Below, in pieces: positions 17,380-26,235 of a stretch of DNA of 41,041 bases. Every line of letters starts with the position of its first letter. Positions within the stretch are counted from its first letter, which is position 1. The notes under the pieces were generated by a model, which saw only the letters and a list, made by a program, of their open reading frames with translations, made no database searches and was not told the DNA's origin. The position numbers and the translations under genes were made by a program. Source of the DNA: Prorocentrum cordatum (lineage: Eukaryota; Sar; Dinophyceae; Prorocentrales; Prorocentraceae); contig CAUYUJ010000348.1 in the NCBI GenBank assembly GCA_963575745.1, positions 619,491-660,531 of the forward strand, read 5' to 3'.

Positions 17380-20300
17380 TCAGGCCCCGTCTGTGACATC
17401 AAGCCCGATCATGTCCAAGGCCGTCGCATACCGTGCCGAGTTCAACGTCTTCGTGAACAGGTCCGCTTTCATGGCCAATGTCGGGCAATGCTCCATAGCG
17501 ATGCGCAGGTCGGGGTTTGTGACCATCTCGTGAAGCACCCCAAGACAGATCCGCTGGGTACGTGGTAAGTGTCTGAGCTTCTTGCTGTAACCTTTTGCTA
17601 CACACTGAATAGTTTGCATATTATCGATGCGACAAACTATGTGGATATGCTGGCCAAGAGCCTCTTCAAGCAACATCTGCAACGGGATCGCCTCCCGGCG
17701 CAGAGCGTGACTGAAGGCAACCGTCTCGGATTCGGCAGTGGCCGAGCTGGTCGATGTCTGTGTCGATACTCCCCAGCTCAGCGGAAACGTGTTCCCACTC
17801 TCGGGAGAGAAGAGCTCGACCCACCAGCCCGAGACAGATTTGGTGCTCTCCGAATCGCCATTCAGGTCAGCGTCCGAGTAGCAGACGAGCAGCAGCGTGG
17901 CCAGATCAGACGGCGACAACGCCCCGCGCAGCACAGCCTTCGCCGTGCAGGCGGCATAGAGCATGAGCCTGATGAGGGCCTTGTCGTGCACGACGGTCCA
18001 AGCAGATACCTTGCTGCAGAGGCGCTGGGTTGCCGCGGCTATGTCCGGCCTGCCGACGCGGTGCAGGAACAAGGCAGAGGCTGCGTGAGAGGGCGCAATC
18101 GGTGCGAACTTCCCCGTCTGCTCGTTGTCGTCGTTCCACGCCTCGTTCGACAAGTACGGCGCGTCGACTGCCCTGTTCAAGGCGATGCCGGTGTCAGCCA
18201 CCAACCGGTCGCACATCTTCGCAGTGTACCCAGACATCGAGATCTGCATGCGACGCGCTGCCAACGGCTCCTCCTCCCGGAACGGGTCGAGCAAGTAGTG
18301 GGCCCCCACGAACCGAGAGATGTCCGCCGGGTCGTCCTTAAAGTCGATGGCTTTGAAGAGGTCCCTCCAATGCGCGGCGGCCCTCCCGATAGCCGCTGCC
18401 AGGAGCACGTCGTCGACGTACACGTTGAGAATGCTACCGTCCGGGTGAAGGAAGACCCCAGGCCAGGAAGCTACCGGCTTCCAGTGCAATGCCTTCAGGA
18501 TGCCCTCGAACAGGTGCTCCCAGAGTGCGCCTGCTTCCGGGTGCCCGTAAAGAGCTCGGAGCAGAAGGCATACCGGTCGAACGAACCTGGGGCGAGACCG
18601 GTCCCCGTTGTGGTACCAGCTCGACGGCCACCACTCCCGTGGGATCTCGACCCACGTGGGAACTCGTCCTGGCCCGCTGATCGATGCCTGAAGGTACGCC
18701 TGCAGGGCGTCGCAAACCGACACCTGGAGCTGAAGCAGCACGGCGATCGCAAGAGTGCAGCGTACCGCTGCGAAGCTAACCGGGCTGCTCGAAACCTCCT
18801 GGTACAGGTCGACGGCGTCGACGCCCGTTTTTGTCCTCACCTGGCTGCCCTGGAAGACCGCCCGGAACTTGATCGAGGCGTCGTCGCCCTCGGCGTTCTT
18901 CTCGCCCATGATGCCGAAGACGCGGCCGTGCAAGACTTCCGGAATCGTTGGGTCCTTCATCAGGTCCTTGTACTCCCGGACCTCCGTCTCGGACCAAGTC
19001 TGCCGGCTCCGATGGCCAGCCAGCTCCTTTTCGATGGCCTTCAGAGCGGCTTCGGATCGAGCCTCGGCTGACTTCAGATTGATCTTCCGTGTAATCAAGC
19101 ACGACCACACAGGTGGCTCTGCACCAACCCCGTCATCGTGGTGGTCTAGGCTGGGCACAACCTTGACGATGCTCCAAAAAACCTCCGCCAGCTCCCGCGT
19201 GTAGTTGGCGCTGTCCTTGGCGATCTTGCCCGTGCACTCGATGAAGCTGTCCTCGGGGAGGTCCGGAACGTCCTGGTACGGCTCCAATCGTCGAAGAAAC
19301 TCCGCGTGGTTCGACATGATCCTCCACTTCTGCTTGAGATATTGCTCGATCTCCTGGCCGCCGCGCTTCACGACAAACTTCATCCCGAGCGCTGCGGTCG
19401 AGACGTCCCGGCTGCCAGCATCGAGGTACTGCGCGAAGTCGATGACGTCCTGGCGGTGCCAGAATTTGGACGTAGGAGGCCGCTCCCAGAAAATCCAGCC
19501 ACCGTATCTCGCCGCGTGCCTGCAAATGGAAATGGTGGTCTGTATGAGCTTGTCAGAAAGATCCACGTCACCACAGGCACCGCCAGGCCCAGCGTCGACG
19601 TGCTGCCTCGGGCTCCCGGCCGTGCTCGGCGTCGACGCCCAGACGTAAATTGCACACCCATTGAGGTAGGCCTCCCGGACCACACCATGTAGAGCACGGC
19701 GGGTCTCCTTCAAGGTAAGGTCGGTCTCCTCGGCCAGGCGGATAGCCAGGGTACCTGGAACAACTCCTTGAGATAGTACTGAGTCCATTTCGCAATTAAT
19801 TTCAAGAAAAATGGCAGTGAAGGCGCCCGAACGAATCTTCGCCCTGGCGCACTTGAGAAGATCAGCACGCTCGCCAGCTTCATGCAAGGTCGACAAGCTA
19901 GGAGAACCGATCAATCGTTTATGCCGCATGTCCCGGCGCCTCGCGATTAGCACCGGCGCCAGCGAAGCAGAACCAGCGCGCCGCACGTCCCGATGCACTG
20001 CCGAAAGCACCGGCGCTGGACTCCCAGGTGCTGGAACTGCTTCTGGTTGTTGGTCAGGCTGTTGGGCGGCATCCGCTGCCCGTGCTGCCTCGGGCGGCCG
20101 GGGCCCCCCACCCCCGGACCGTGCCGCCGCCGGCTCCTGAGGGGTACCTCCCCCAGACCGTGTCGCCGCTGCGGCGGGCATCCGCCTTGCCCTTCTGGCT
20201 TCCTGGTAAGCACTTCTCCGATTTTCCTGCTTCATGAATCCATCTGGAGCCTTCTCCTTCCACTCGTCCCTCAGCTTGTTCTGGCCCCCCTTGCTCATCA

Positions 20301-23300
20301 TGACCCACGCCTCCGGGTAGACGGTGGGAGGCCTCCGCGACCATGGCGGGACAGAGACCGCTCGGCTGCCGAACGTGTCGATCCTCCAGCCGGTCGGCGG
20401 GCGCCCCCCTGCAGCCTTGACCTCGGCCTCGTCGAGGGGCTCCGGCTCCGGCCCCATGCCGGCGAGAACATCTTCAGCGATAAACTGGGCATCAGCTCCA
20501 AGCCAGTCATCTTGGTCGCCGCCGGAGTCGGCCAGGTTCTCGGGGTCCAGCACAATGTCTTCGATGAAGTTGCCCGGCACCAGCTTGGGCGCATTCTCCG
20601 CGAGCTCGCCGTCGTGCTCGTTGCCTGAGCCAGCGCTGTGGTCCGACTCCTCAATGTCCCAAGCCCCCTTCTCATCGCAGACCGCCGGGGCAGGGAAGGC
20701 GTCGTCCCTGGCCGCCCCTGCAAGGCGAAGACGTTGCTTCGCTGGGAAGGTGACGCGCTCGGGGAAGAAGACCTCGGCAGAATATCTAATAGATGACCGC
20801 GATGGCCGATAATCGCCCAGCAGCCTGCGGAGAGGGACGACGGCGTACGTCTTGTTCCAGTCGAAGCAAGGGCCAATCCCGATGCCGACAAGCACGTAGG
20901 GTAGCATCTTTTCCTGCCACTTGGGCTGCTTGACTCCCTTCTCCCGCGGCGCCACAAATACGAGAGCGCCGAAGGGGCACTGCCGGAACTCAGGATGGCG
21001 GCCGAAACGTCGAAAATATGGGGTGAAGCCGTCCTTGCCGATCTTGAAGCCGTTGTGCATCATGCACCACATCGTCAGCGCTAGCGGCCACCAGGTGACG
21101 GGAAAAGCCGCCATCGCGAGCAGCGCGAGAGCACCCTCCAGCAGCGTCCGGTTGAACCTCTCGATGATGCCATTCGACTGTGGCACGTGAGGAATGGAGC
21201 AGAAGTGCGCGAAAGGGTGGAGCTCCCGAAGCTTCCGGCTTGCCGTCTTGAGCTCCGGGGCGTTGTCCGTCCACCAGCGCCTGATCTGCGGGGAGACGTC
21301 GTCGAAGAGGTGGTGTGCTGCAATGGCGACCTCCGCCTTCCTGCTCGAGCTCGGGAACGCGCCGCCGCACTGGGTCCTCTCGTCGAGCATGTTCAGGCTG
21401 ACCTTGGCGACCTCCGCCGCGGGGCTGCCGTGGGGCATGACGGCGTGGTCCAAGTGGACGCAGGCTCCGAATGGGCGCTCTTCCGCATCAGGAGCATGAA
21501 TCGCGATCCCCCTGGAAGCGGGGTCTCGCCGTCGTGAGTGGGGCTTGCAATGCTTGCCGGCCCTGCAGCCCCGGCAGGCGTCTGGCATCGAAGGGGTGTG
21601 GCGCGACAGGTGCTCGATCGTCAGGTGTGCCGCCCCCGAGTCGAGAACGACCTCGTCGGGCGACTCCGAAACCTCGATCTTCTGGAACACCGTAGGGTCG
21701 GACATGGCATCCGCGTCAAAGTCCGTCAAGCCCCCCTCCAACACTCGCACGACGTCCCCAACCGACTCCTGCTCGACAAGCGGCGCGCCAAGCTCTCCAG
21801 CGACTGCCGCAACGTCATGTTCGGGAATCGGCGACTCGAAGAACTGCTCGAACAGCGGGGGCTCTTCCCGATCCATCCCGGCGATCTCCTCGGGCTCCGG
21901 GGACAGCGCTGCGACGTCGGCCAGCTCGGTCGGTAGCGTGGCCAACTCCGTCGGCGGCGTGGGCGGACCCTCAGATCCGTCTCCGGTCGCAGTCCCGACC
22001 AGCACCTTCCGGGCAGCAGGGCCCGCCGGCCTCGATGACGTGACGAGGTGCGGCACGTAATCCCTGTCACACCACACCTGGCAACCCTCGCCGGATGGCC
22101 TGACGAACTGCGGCTTTGGCGCCCAGGGATGCCAGTAGAAGCCGTATCCCATCTCTGCGCAACGCTTGCCAATCGTGAGGATTTTGGTGGTGGCCGAGGC
22201 GTCTGGCAAAAGTGCGGCCTCGATATCCTCCCCGAGCTCGTCCAGGTGGGTCATCACCGCACTGTCGATGCGCGACTCGCCCTTGCCGGTGTCGATGGCG
22301 CCCGGCTGCGAGATCTTATGCGGCTTAGCGCCAGCGACGTGGCCCGTCGCATCCAACGCGCTCCCGGAGTCCAGCGTCCAGATCTCACCCGTGAAGTCGT
22401 CGAGCCCGGCACCGACGCACGGAGCGCTGGCAAGGAGCGCCTTCTTCTTCCCCTTGCCGCCGCCCTTCTTGCTGGCCTTTTCCTTAATGATCTTCTCGAT
22501 GTCCCTCTTGTCGTCGGGCCCGTGGCGATAGATGCATCGATCGCCGAAGGGGCACTCCGAGGGGTTCGCCGCGTGGCGACAATCATCACCAGGCCGGTTC
22601 CCAAGCTTGACCACGGTGCCCGCGGGGTAGCCGGCAGTGGGCGTGTGCACTTTATTCTTATAGTGCATGAACTTGCAGTCTCTGTCAAACTTGCACGCCC
22701 CCGCTCGCCAGAGTGCGCAAGGGAATTGCTTGGGTTCCTGGTTCGCCGCCCCGGCCCGCGCGTCCGCCTTCACCTTTGGCTCAGCCTTGGTCTTCGCCTC
22801 GGCTTTGGCCTTCGCCTTGGCGAGCGGCTGCACCTTCTTCGGCGGCGCCGTGAGGTTGCCCGCCGTCTTCTGCTGGCGCTTGCGGGCGCAGAGCGCCCTT
22901 GCAGCGTCGTAGAGGTACTTGAGGGTCTGCTCGTTGCTGCCAGGCGTGGCCCTGTCGAAGATCTGGAACTCGAGAGCCAAGTCTGGGCACTGCCGGAGCT
23001 CTGGCACGACGATTGCCAACAATAGTGCCTCATCCGGCTCCTTCATCATGATCGACAAACGTGAGTCGAGGGCGTCCAAATATGCCTCCAGATCGCCACT
23101 GAACTTCAGCGCCTGAATCGTGGACAGATCGACGTGGAGCGCCTGGCCAAAGTTCACCTCGTACCGCTTCAGGATCATGTATAGCACAGGCCTGCCGCCG
23201 AACGGGCGGATCTCGCGGGCGCACCGCTCCTGGTAGAGCTGCACCTCTCTGCCCACGCCTCCGGTGGCAACCTTCCTCAAGGCGCTCACGAGCTCGGTGT

Positions 23301-25056
23301 CGAACGGGTCCCACCTAGACGGAATCGTCTCTAGGGTCTCGACGTCCGCCGCGAAGAAGACCTCCCTGAGATACTTCAGTGTCCTGGTCTTCGACCTGTT
23401 GGAGCACCGGCACGCCTCCGACACCAAGTCGTTCACCCACTTGCGCAGGCCGTGGGCCGTCGGCAAGGCCTCCAGCTTCATCTCCTTGACCGGCGTGCGC
23501 CGTCGCATGAAAGCCTCATCCTCGTTCTCCGAGTCCGAATCCAGCGAGAACATAACCGGGGCAGCAGGGTTCGTTGGCAGCCCTGCTCGTCGTGCCGGGT
23601 CCGGGGTCACGAGCGAAGTCGGCGCCGCAGGCGGCGCCGTCGACGGACCGGCCCGCGCCGTACCATCGCCAATCCGATAGCCCCCGGCCGTAATCGCGGA
23701 CACGACCCTGCGGTCAAAGGGAGCAGCAAGGGCCCCGGCTGGGACAGCAGCCCGCGCTGGGCATCCGCCTCCGCCGGCTGCAGGAACAGCTGCAAGAGCG
23801 GCAGTCCCAAGCGAGGCGGCGGATCCTGGGACCACCAGCTGCGGAAGCCCCGGTCGAACAGCAGCCGCTCTGGCAATCTCTGCTTCACGTCGTAGTTCAA
23901 GCCCCCGTCTCTCGGCTAGTGCGGACTCCTCGCCCCGCATCCTGGTCTCGGCGGCCAGAGAATTCTCCAAGTTCTCGATGACCCCCGCGAGCCCCTCGAT
24001 GTAGGTATTCGCCTGACTCGAGAACTCCAGCATGTGCTCGTTGGCTTCGCGGAGCTGCTCGGCCTCGGAATCGAACCTGGCCTGGGCATCCAAGCCCTGC
24101 TCACTCCAAAGCTCCAGCTCGTGGTTCTGAGTGTCGAGCTCGTCGCTCAGTTCGTCGACTTCCCTCTTGAACTGGACGATCTCCGCGTCGGCGACCTCTT
24201 GCTGGTATCGAAGTCGACGGAATCCGTCGCGAGAAGCCGCAACCTCTGCCTGCTGCATGCCCTCGGCCCTGGCAGCGCTGGCGCTAGCTATGGCGACCTC
24301 GCCCTGCAGGGCGACGACCTGCTGGTCCACCGCCTGCCTGGCCACGAGCACCTCGCGCTGCGCCTCAGCCCGGACAGCCAAGTAGTTCTCCGCCGCGTCA
24401 CGCTCGACCTCCTCCCCGAGCTCCGTGAAGGCTCTGTCCCGGGCGTCGATCTCGAGCCTCGCCTCGTGCTGGCAGATCGCCCGGAAGTGCGCGGCGATCT
24501 CCTCCGCGGCACGGGCCCGCTGGGCCACGGCATCCGCGGCGGCAGACTCCTCGAGCGAGACCTCGTAGCCGCGAAGTTCGTCCCGAAGGGCAGCGTCTCG
24601 CACGATGGCCTCCTGGGCAACCTGCGCGTTGGCAGTCTCAACGAAGACCACTGCTTGCTGCCGACGGTCCTCCGCCAGTTGTTCGGCTTGCCGCTGGTGC
24701 ACCTGCAACTCCTGCCTGAGCTGCTGCACGTGCTCGGCCTCAGCCCTGGACAGCTCGTCCCGGTAGCGGGCCTGCAGCTCGCTCTCCAACTCGGCCGTCC
24801 GCTCCTCCATCGCGGCATGGTCGTCGATGATGCGGCTCAGTTCCGCCGAGAGGCCGATGTCGGTGTCCGGGAATGGCTGGTCCTCCGCGGCCAGGCGCCT
24901 CGGTGACCTGCTGTGGTCAAGGCCCCCTGGGACGACCGCCTCGGAGGGGGCCGCGGCGGCGGCCGCAGCGGCAGGGCGCGGTGCATCAGCAATCGGCACC
25001 GGGCGCCGTGCATCAGCAAGCGGCACTGGCCGCAACAATGTCGGTCTGTACGCCAT
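17380..25056 (-). CDS. Gag-Pol polyprotein of copia-type retrotransposon (2558 aa)
   Basis: One ORF encodes all functions needed for reverse transcription and integration. Residues ~80-400 are Glu/Gln/Arg/Ala-rich and predicted coiled coil (Gag). Two CCCH zinc fingers follow at ~778-796 (C-x7-C-x5-C-x3-H) and ~824-843 (C-x8-C-x5-C-x3-H). A DSG protease motif lies near 893 (TLDSGSA). A second DSG near 1135 leads into a His/Cys zinc-binding stretch ending CRGC. The integrase core has D ~1200 (HLDHA), D ~1263 (TDNAPE) and E ~1298 (GIIERFN). The RT has its first Asp in VCDALQAYLQA and YVDD near 2210. RNase H acidic residues are at YSDAD (~2392), ATAESE (~2440), RIDN (~2480) and KADLFTK (~2530). 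The ATG lies 25 bp inside the element from the 5' LTR edge. There is no frameshift between Gag and Pol, so all products come from one reading frame. The ~770 residues before the fingers make an unusually long Gag. Confidence 0.95.
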   Translation of the reverse strand: MAYRPTLLRPVPLADARRPVPIADAPRPAAAAAAAAPSEAVVPGGLDHSRSPRRLAAEDQPFPDTDIGLSAELSRIIDDHAAMEERTAELESELQARYRDELSRAEAEHVQQLRQELQVHQRQAEQLAEDRRQQAVVFVETANAQVAQEAIVRDAALRDELRGYEVSLEESAAADAVAQRARAAEEIAAHFRAICQHEARLEIDARDRAFTELGEEVERDAAENYLAVRAEAQREVLVARQAVDQQVVALQGEVAIASASAARAEGMQQAEVAASRDGFRRLRYQQEVADAEIVQFKREVDELSDELDTQNHELELWSEQGLDAQARFDSEAEQLREANEHMLEFSSQANTYIEGLAGVIENLENSLAAETRMRGEESALAERRGLELRREAEIARAAAVRPGLPQLVVPGSAASLGTAALAAVPAAGGGGCPARAAVPAGALAAPFDRRVVSAITAGGYRIGDGTARAGPSTAPPAAPTSLVTPDPARRAGLPTNPAAPVMFSLDSDSENEDEAFMRRRTPVKEMKLEALPTAHGLRKWVNDLVSEACRCSNRSKTRTLKYLREVFFAADVETLETIPSRWDPFDTELVSALRKVATGGVGREVQLYQERCAREIRPFGGRPVLYMILKRYEVNFGQALHVDLSTIQALKFSGDLEAYLDALDSRLSIMMKEPDEALLLAIVVPELRQCPDLALEFQIFDRATPGSNEQTLKYLYDAARALCARKRQQKTAGNLTAPPKKVQPLAKAKAKAEAKTKAEPKVKADARAGAANQEPKQFPCALWRAGACKFDRDCKFMHYKNKVHTPTAGYPAGTVVKLGNRPGDDCRHAANPSECPFGDRCIYRHGPDDKRDIEKIIKEKASKKGGGKGKKKALLASAPCVGAGLDDFTGEIWTLDSGSALDATGHVAGAKPHKISQPGAIDTGKGESRIDSAVMTHLDELGEDIEAALLPDASATTKILTIGKRCAEMGYGFYWHPWAPKPQFVRPSGEGCQVWCDRDYVPHLVTSSRPAGPAARKVLVGTATGDGSEGPPTPPTELATLPTELADVAALSPEPEEIAGMDREEPPLFEQFFESPIPEHDVAAVAGELGAPLVEQESVGDVVRVLEGGLTDFDADAMSDPTVFQKIEVSESPDEVVLDSGAAHLTIEHLSRHTPSMPDACRGCRAGKHCKPHSRRRDPASRGIAIHAPDAEERPFGACVHLDHAVMPHGSPAAEVAKVSLNMLDERTQCGGAFPSSSRKAEVAIAAHHLFDDVSPQIRRWWTDNAPELKTASRKLRELHPFAHFCSIPHVPQSNGIIERFNRTLLEGALALLAMAAFPVTWWPLALTMWCMMHNGFKIGKDGFTPYFRRFGRHPEFRQCPFGALVFVAPREKGVKQPKWQEKMLPYVLVGIGIGPCFDWNKTYAVVPLRRLLGDYRPSRSSIRYSAEVFFPERVTFPAKQRLRLAGAARDDAFPAPAVCDEKGAWDIEESDHSAGSGNEHDGELAENAPKLVPGNFIEDIVLDPENLADSGGDQDDWLGADAQFIAEDVLAGMGPEPEPLDEAEVKAAGGRPPTGWRIDTFGSRAVSVPPWSRRPPTVYPEAWVMMSKGGQNKLRDEWKEKAPDGFMKQENRRSAYQEARRARRMPAAAATRSGGGTPQEPAAARSGGGGPRPPEAARAADAAQQPDQQPEAVPAPGSPAPVLSAVHRDVRRAGSASLAPVLIARRRDMRHKRLIGSPSLSTLHEAGERADLLKCARAKIRSGAFTAIFLEINCEMDSVLSQGVVPGTLAIRLAEETDLTLKETRRALHGVVREAYLNGCAIYVWASTPSTAGSPRQHVDAGPGGACGDVDLSDKLIQTTISICRHAARYGGWIFWERPPTSKFWHRQDVIDFAQYLDAGSRDVSTAALGMKFVVKRGGQEIEQYLKQKWRIMSNHAEFLRRLEPYQDVPDLPEDSFIECTGKIAKDSANYTRELAEVFWSIVKVVPSLDHHDDGVGAEPPVWSCLITRKINLKSAEARSEAALKAIEKELAGHRSRQTWSETEVREYKDLMKDPTIPEVLHGRVFGIMGEKNAEGDDASIKFRAVFQGSQVRTKTGVDAVDLYQEVSSSPVSFAAVRCTLAIAVLLQLQVSVCDALQAYLQASISGPGRVPTWVEIPREWWPSSWYHNGDRSRPRFVRPVCLLLRALYGHPEAGALWEHLFEGILKALHWKPVASWPGVFLHPDGSILNVYVDDVLLAAAIGRAAAHWRDLFKAIDFKDDPADISRFVGAHYLLDPFREEEPLAARRMQISMSGYTAKMCDRLVADTGIALNRAVDAPYLSNEAWNDDNEQTGKFAPIAPSHAASALFLHRVGRPDIAAATQRLCSKVSAWTVVHDKALIRLMLYAACTAKAVLRGALSPSDLATLLLVCYSDADLNGDSESTKSVSGWWVELFSPESGNTFPLSWGVSTQTSTSSATAESETVAFSHALRREAIPLQMLLEEALGQHIHIVCRIDNMQTIQCVAKGYSKKLRHLPRTQRICLGVLHEMVTNPDLRIAMEHCPTLAMKADLFTKTLNSARYATALDMIGLDVTDGA

Positions 25057-25067
25057 TGTGTAGACGC

Positions 25068-25081
25068 CAAGGCTCTTAACC
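25068..25081 (-). other. Primer-binding site, matching a tRNA-Lys(CUU) anticodon arm
   Basis: The 14 nt touching the 5' LTR read CAAGGCTCTTAACC on the plus strand, so the element RNA carries the complement. CAAGG followed by CTCTTAA and CC has the layout of an anticodon arm: a 5' stem strand, then a 7-nt loop with U33, anticodon CUU and purine 37, then the start of the 3' stem strand. From memory this equals nt 27-40 of plant-type tRNA-Lys(CUU). Drosophila copia is known to prime from the anticodon region of a cleaved initiator tRNA rather than from a tRNA 3' end, and this site would be the analogue with a different tRNA. Confidence 0.7.
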
Positions 25082-25099
25082 TGTGAAAGCTATGTGAGT

Positions 25100-25324
25100 C
25101 TAGCTCTCGTCCTCGCTCAGCTCTGATATCAAATCCTCCCTGTCTGCTGTCTTGCGCAGGTAGTCCCACACCTGGTCTAAGTCGACGGGAAAATGATTAT
25201 CAAGTTTAGGATTCAGTGGCAGACCGAAGTGCACCCGGAGGTGCGAGTCCACGCTCACGCGGACGCGTTTGAGGTAGCGCTGGTGTTCTACAAAACTGTC
25301 AGAACGGGTATGGCGTTTAACCAT
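25100..25324 (-). CDS. 74-codon ORF inside the 5' LTR, upstream of Gag-Pol
   Basis: It starts at a CCATGG context 50 nt after the SL and stops 18 bp before the LTR end, filling most of the presumed U5. The Gag-Pol ATG follows 43 nt after its stop, in another frame. The product is basic at the N-terminus (MVKRHTRSDSF) and acidic at the C-terminus (SELSEDES), with no signal peptide or membrane segment. I recognise no family. In a trans-spliced element RNA it would be the first ORF, so it could be a small accessory protein or an upstream ORF limiting Gag-Pol translation. Identity between the two LTRs reflects recent insertion and does not show selection. Confidence 0.4.
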   Translation of the reverse strand: MVKRHTRSDSFVEHQRYLKRVRVSVDSHLRVHFGLPLNPKLDNHFPVDLDQVWDYLRKTADREDLISELSEDES

Positions 25325-25374
25325 GGAAGGGATATGGAAGGTGGTCTAACTTTTTGCTTCTCTGCAATTGCGGT

Positions 25375-25393
25375 GAGCCAAAATGGTTAAGGT
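25375..25393 (-). promoter_or_regulatory. Truncated spliced-leader sequence in the 5' LTR
   Basis: Same sequence as in the 3' LTR but ending at GGCTC. The final AAG of the SL and the next six bases are missing, and the sequence runs straight into ACCGCAATT. It lies 50 nt upstream of the start codon of the 74-codon LTR ORF. This is where the 5' end of a trans-spliced element RNA would fall. Confidence 0.8.
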
Positions 25394-25527
25394 GCTTTGC
25401 CCTTACCATTCGTCCTTCTCGCATGCTATGCTGCTCAAGGAGAGGAGGGCCGTAGCACGTCGCCATGCGCACGCCCGGAGGAGGGGGGCGAAGGGAAAGA
25501 CAGCGAATTAGCATCATGATGACGGGC

Positions 25528-25553
25528 GGTAGGGAGACCGAGGTCTCCCTACC
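25528..25553. promoter_or_regulatory. Perfect 12-bp inverted repeat in the 5' LTR
   Basis: Identical to the palindrome in the other LTR. In element orientation it lies about 135 bp upstream of the SL, so it could belong to the promoter. No TATA-like element between it and the SL stands out. Confidence 0.6.
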
Positions 25554-25750
25554 CGCGATGATGACCCGACTAGAACTTGGACCAAAATATATTACATACC
25601 GTGCCGAGCGGCAAGCTGAATGCTGCTGCTCCCAATCACTTCACCAGGAGTGTACATTCAAGAGAAACATACATCGTGCCTTCGAAAAAACCCGGTCTTA
25701 AGTAACTTTTGCGCCGCTGACATTGAGCATGCAACGCGCTGCTGTTCACA

Positions 25751-25849
25751 CCTCCTCTTCCCCCTGCTCCTCCTCCTCCTCCTCCTCCTCCTCCTCCTCC
25801 TCCTCCTCCTCCTCCTCCTCCTCCTCCTCCTCCTCCTCCCCCTCCTCCC
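25751..25849. repeat. CCT microsatellite, right flank of the LTR element
   Basis: CTC triplets continuing the tract interrupted by the retrotransposon, ending at a family F copy. Confidence 0.95.
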
Positions 25850-26115
25850 CCTCCGCTTCCCCGCCCTCCGCCCCTTCGTCCACGTCCTGTTTTCGGCCCC
25901 TGGGGGCCCTCGCTTGGCCCCAGGACCATCAAGAAGCGACTCAGGATCAGAGGCCGACCCTGGGGACGTGGTCGGGACTTCTGGGGACCCTGCGTTGGAC
26001 ATCTCAAGGCATCGGGCGCCTGATAAGCCCCCATGCGGAGTGGCCGCTGAGGACCCCAGCACGCAATCGCAGGAAGCTCGCGCCAGGAACAGCCATCGCG
26101 CTGACGTGAGGAGCG
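25850..26115 (+). repeat. Dispersed repeat family F, copy 5
   Basis: Contains TTTTCGGCCCCTGGGGGCCC, ATCAAGAAGCGACTCAGGAT and a ~150-bp extension shared with the reverse complement of 5060-5300. From 26116 to 26235 nothing is recognised. Confidence 0.75.
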
Positions 26116-26235
26116 CCGAATGAGGACAGAGGGGGGTATGGTCCTGGCCGCGGCGGGCCTCGGCTACGAAGACGCCTCCCCTATCCAGATCTGAGGAGCG
26201 GCCCGAAGACCAGCTCTCCTCCTGAAGCCTTCCTT

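Larger units (their letters stand above)
16608..25750 (-). mobile_element. Complete Ty1/copia-type LTR retrotransposon
   Basis: A 9.1-kb element transcribed from the minus strand. Both ends carry the same LTR, starting TGTGAA and ending TTCACA. Between them lies one uninterrupted 2558-codon ORF with domains in the order Gag, protease, integrase, reverse transcriptase, RNase H. Integrase before RT is the Ty1/copia order. A tRNA-complementary primer site abuts the 5' LTR. Both flanks are CCT microsatellite, so the 6-bp direct repeat CCTCCT at 16602-16607 and 25751-25756 fits a target-site duplication but could arise by chance in such DNA. The LTRs differ only by three indel clusters, with no substitution seen by eye, which suggests recent insertion. 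All catalytic motifs looked for are present, so the element may be autonomous. Confidence 0.95.
25082..25750 (-). repeat. 5' LTR of the copia-type element (669 bp)
   Basis: Direct repeat of 16608-17300, lying upstream of the Gag-Pol start. In element orientation it begins TGTGAA at 25750 and ends TTCACA at 25082. In that order it contains a 26-bp palindrome (25553-25528), a spliced-leader-like sequence (25393-25375) and a 74-codon ORF (25324-25100) that stops 18 bp before the LTR end. Relative to the other LTR it lacks 9 bp at the 3' end of the SL, about 8 bp near 25650 and about 7 bp near 25745. The SL position suggests U3 = 25750-25394 and R/U5 = 25393-25082. That division is inferred. Confidence 0.93.
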
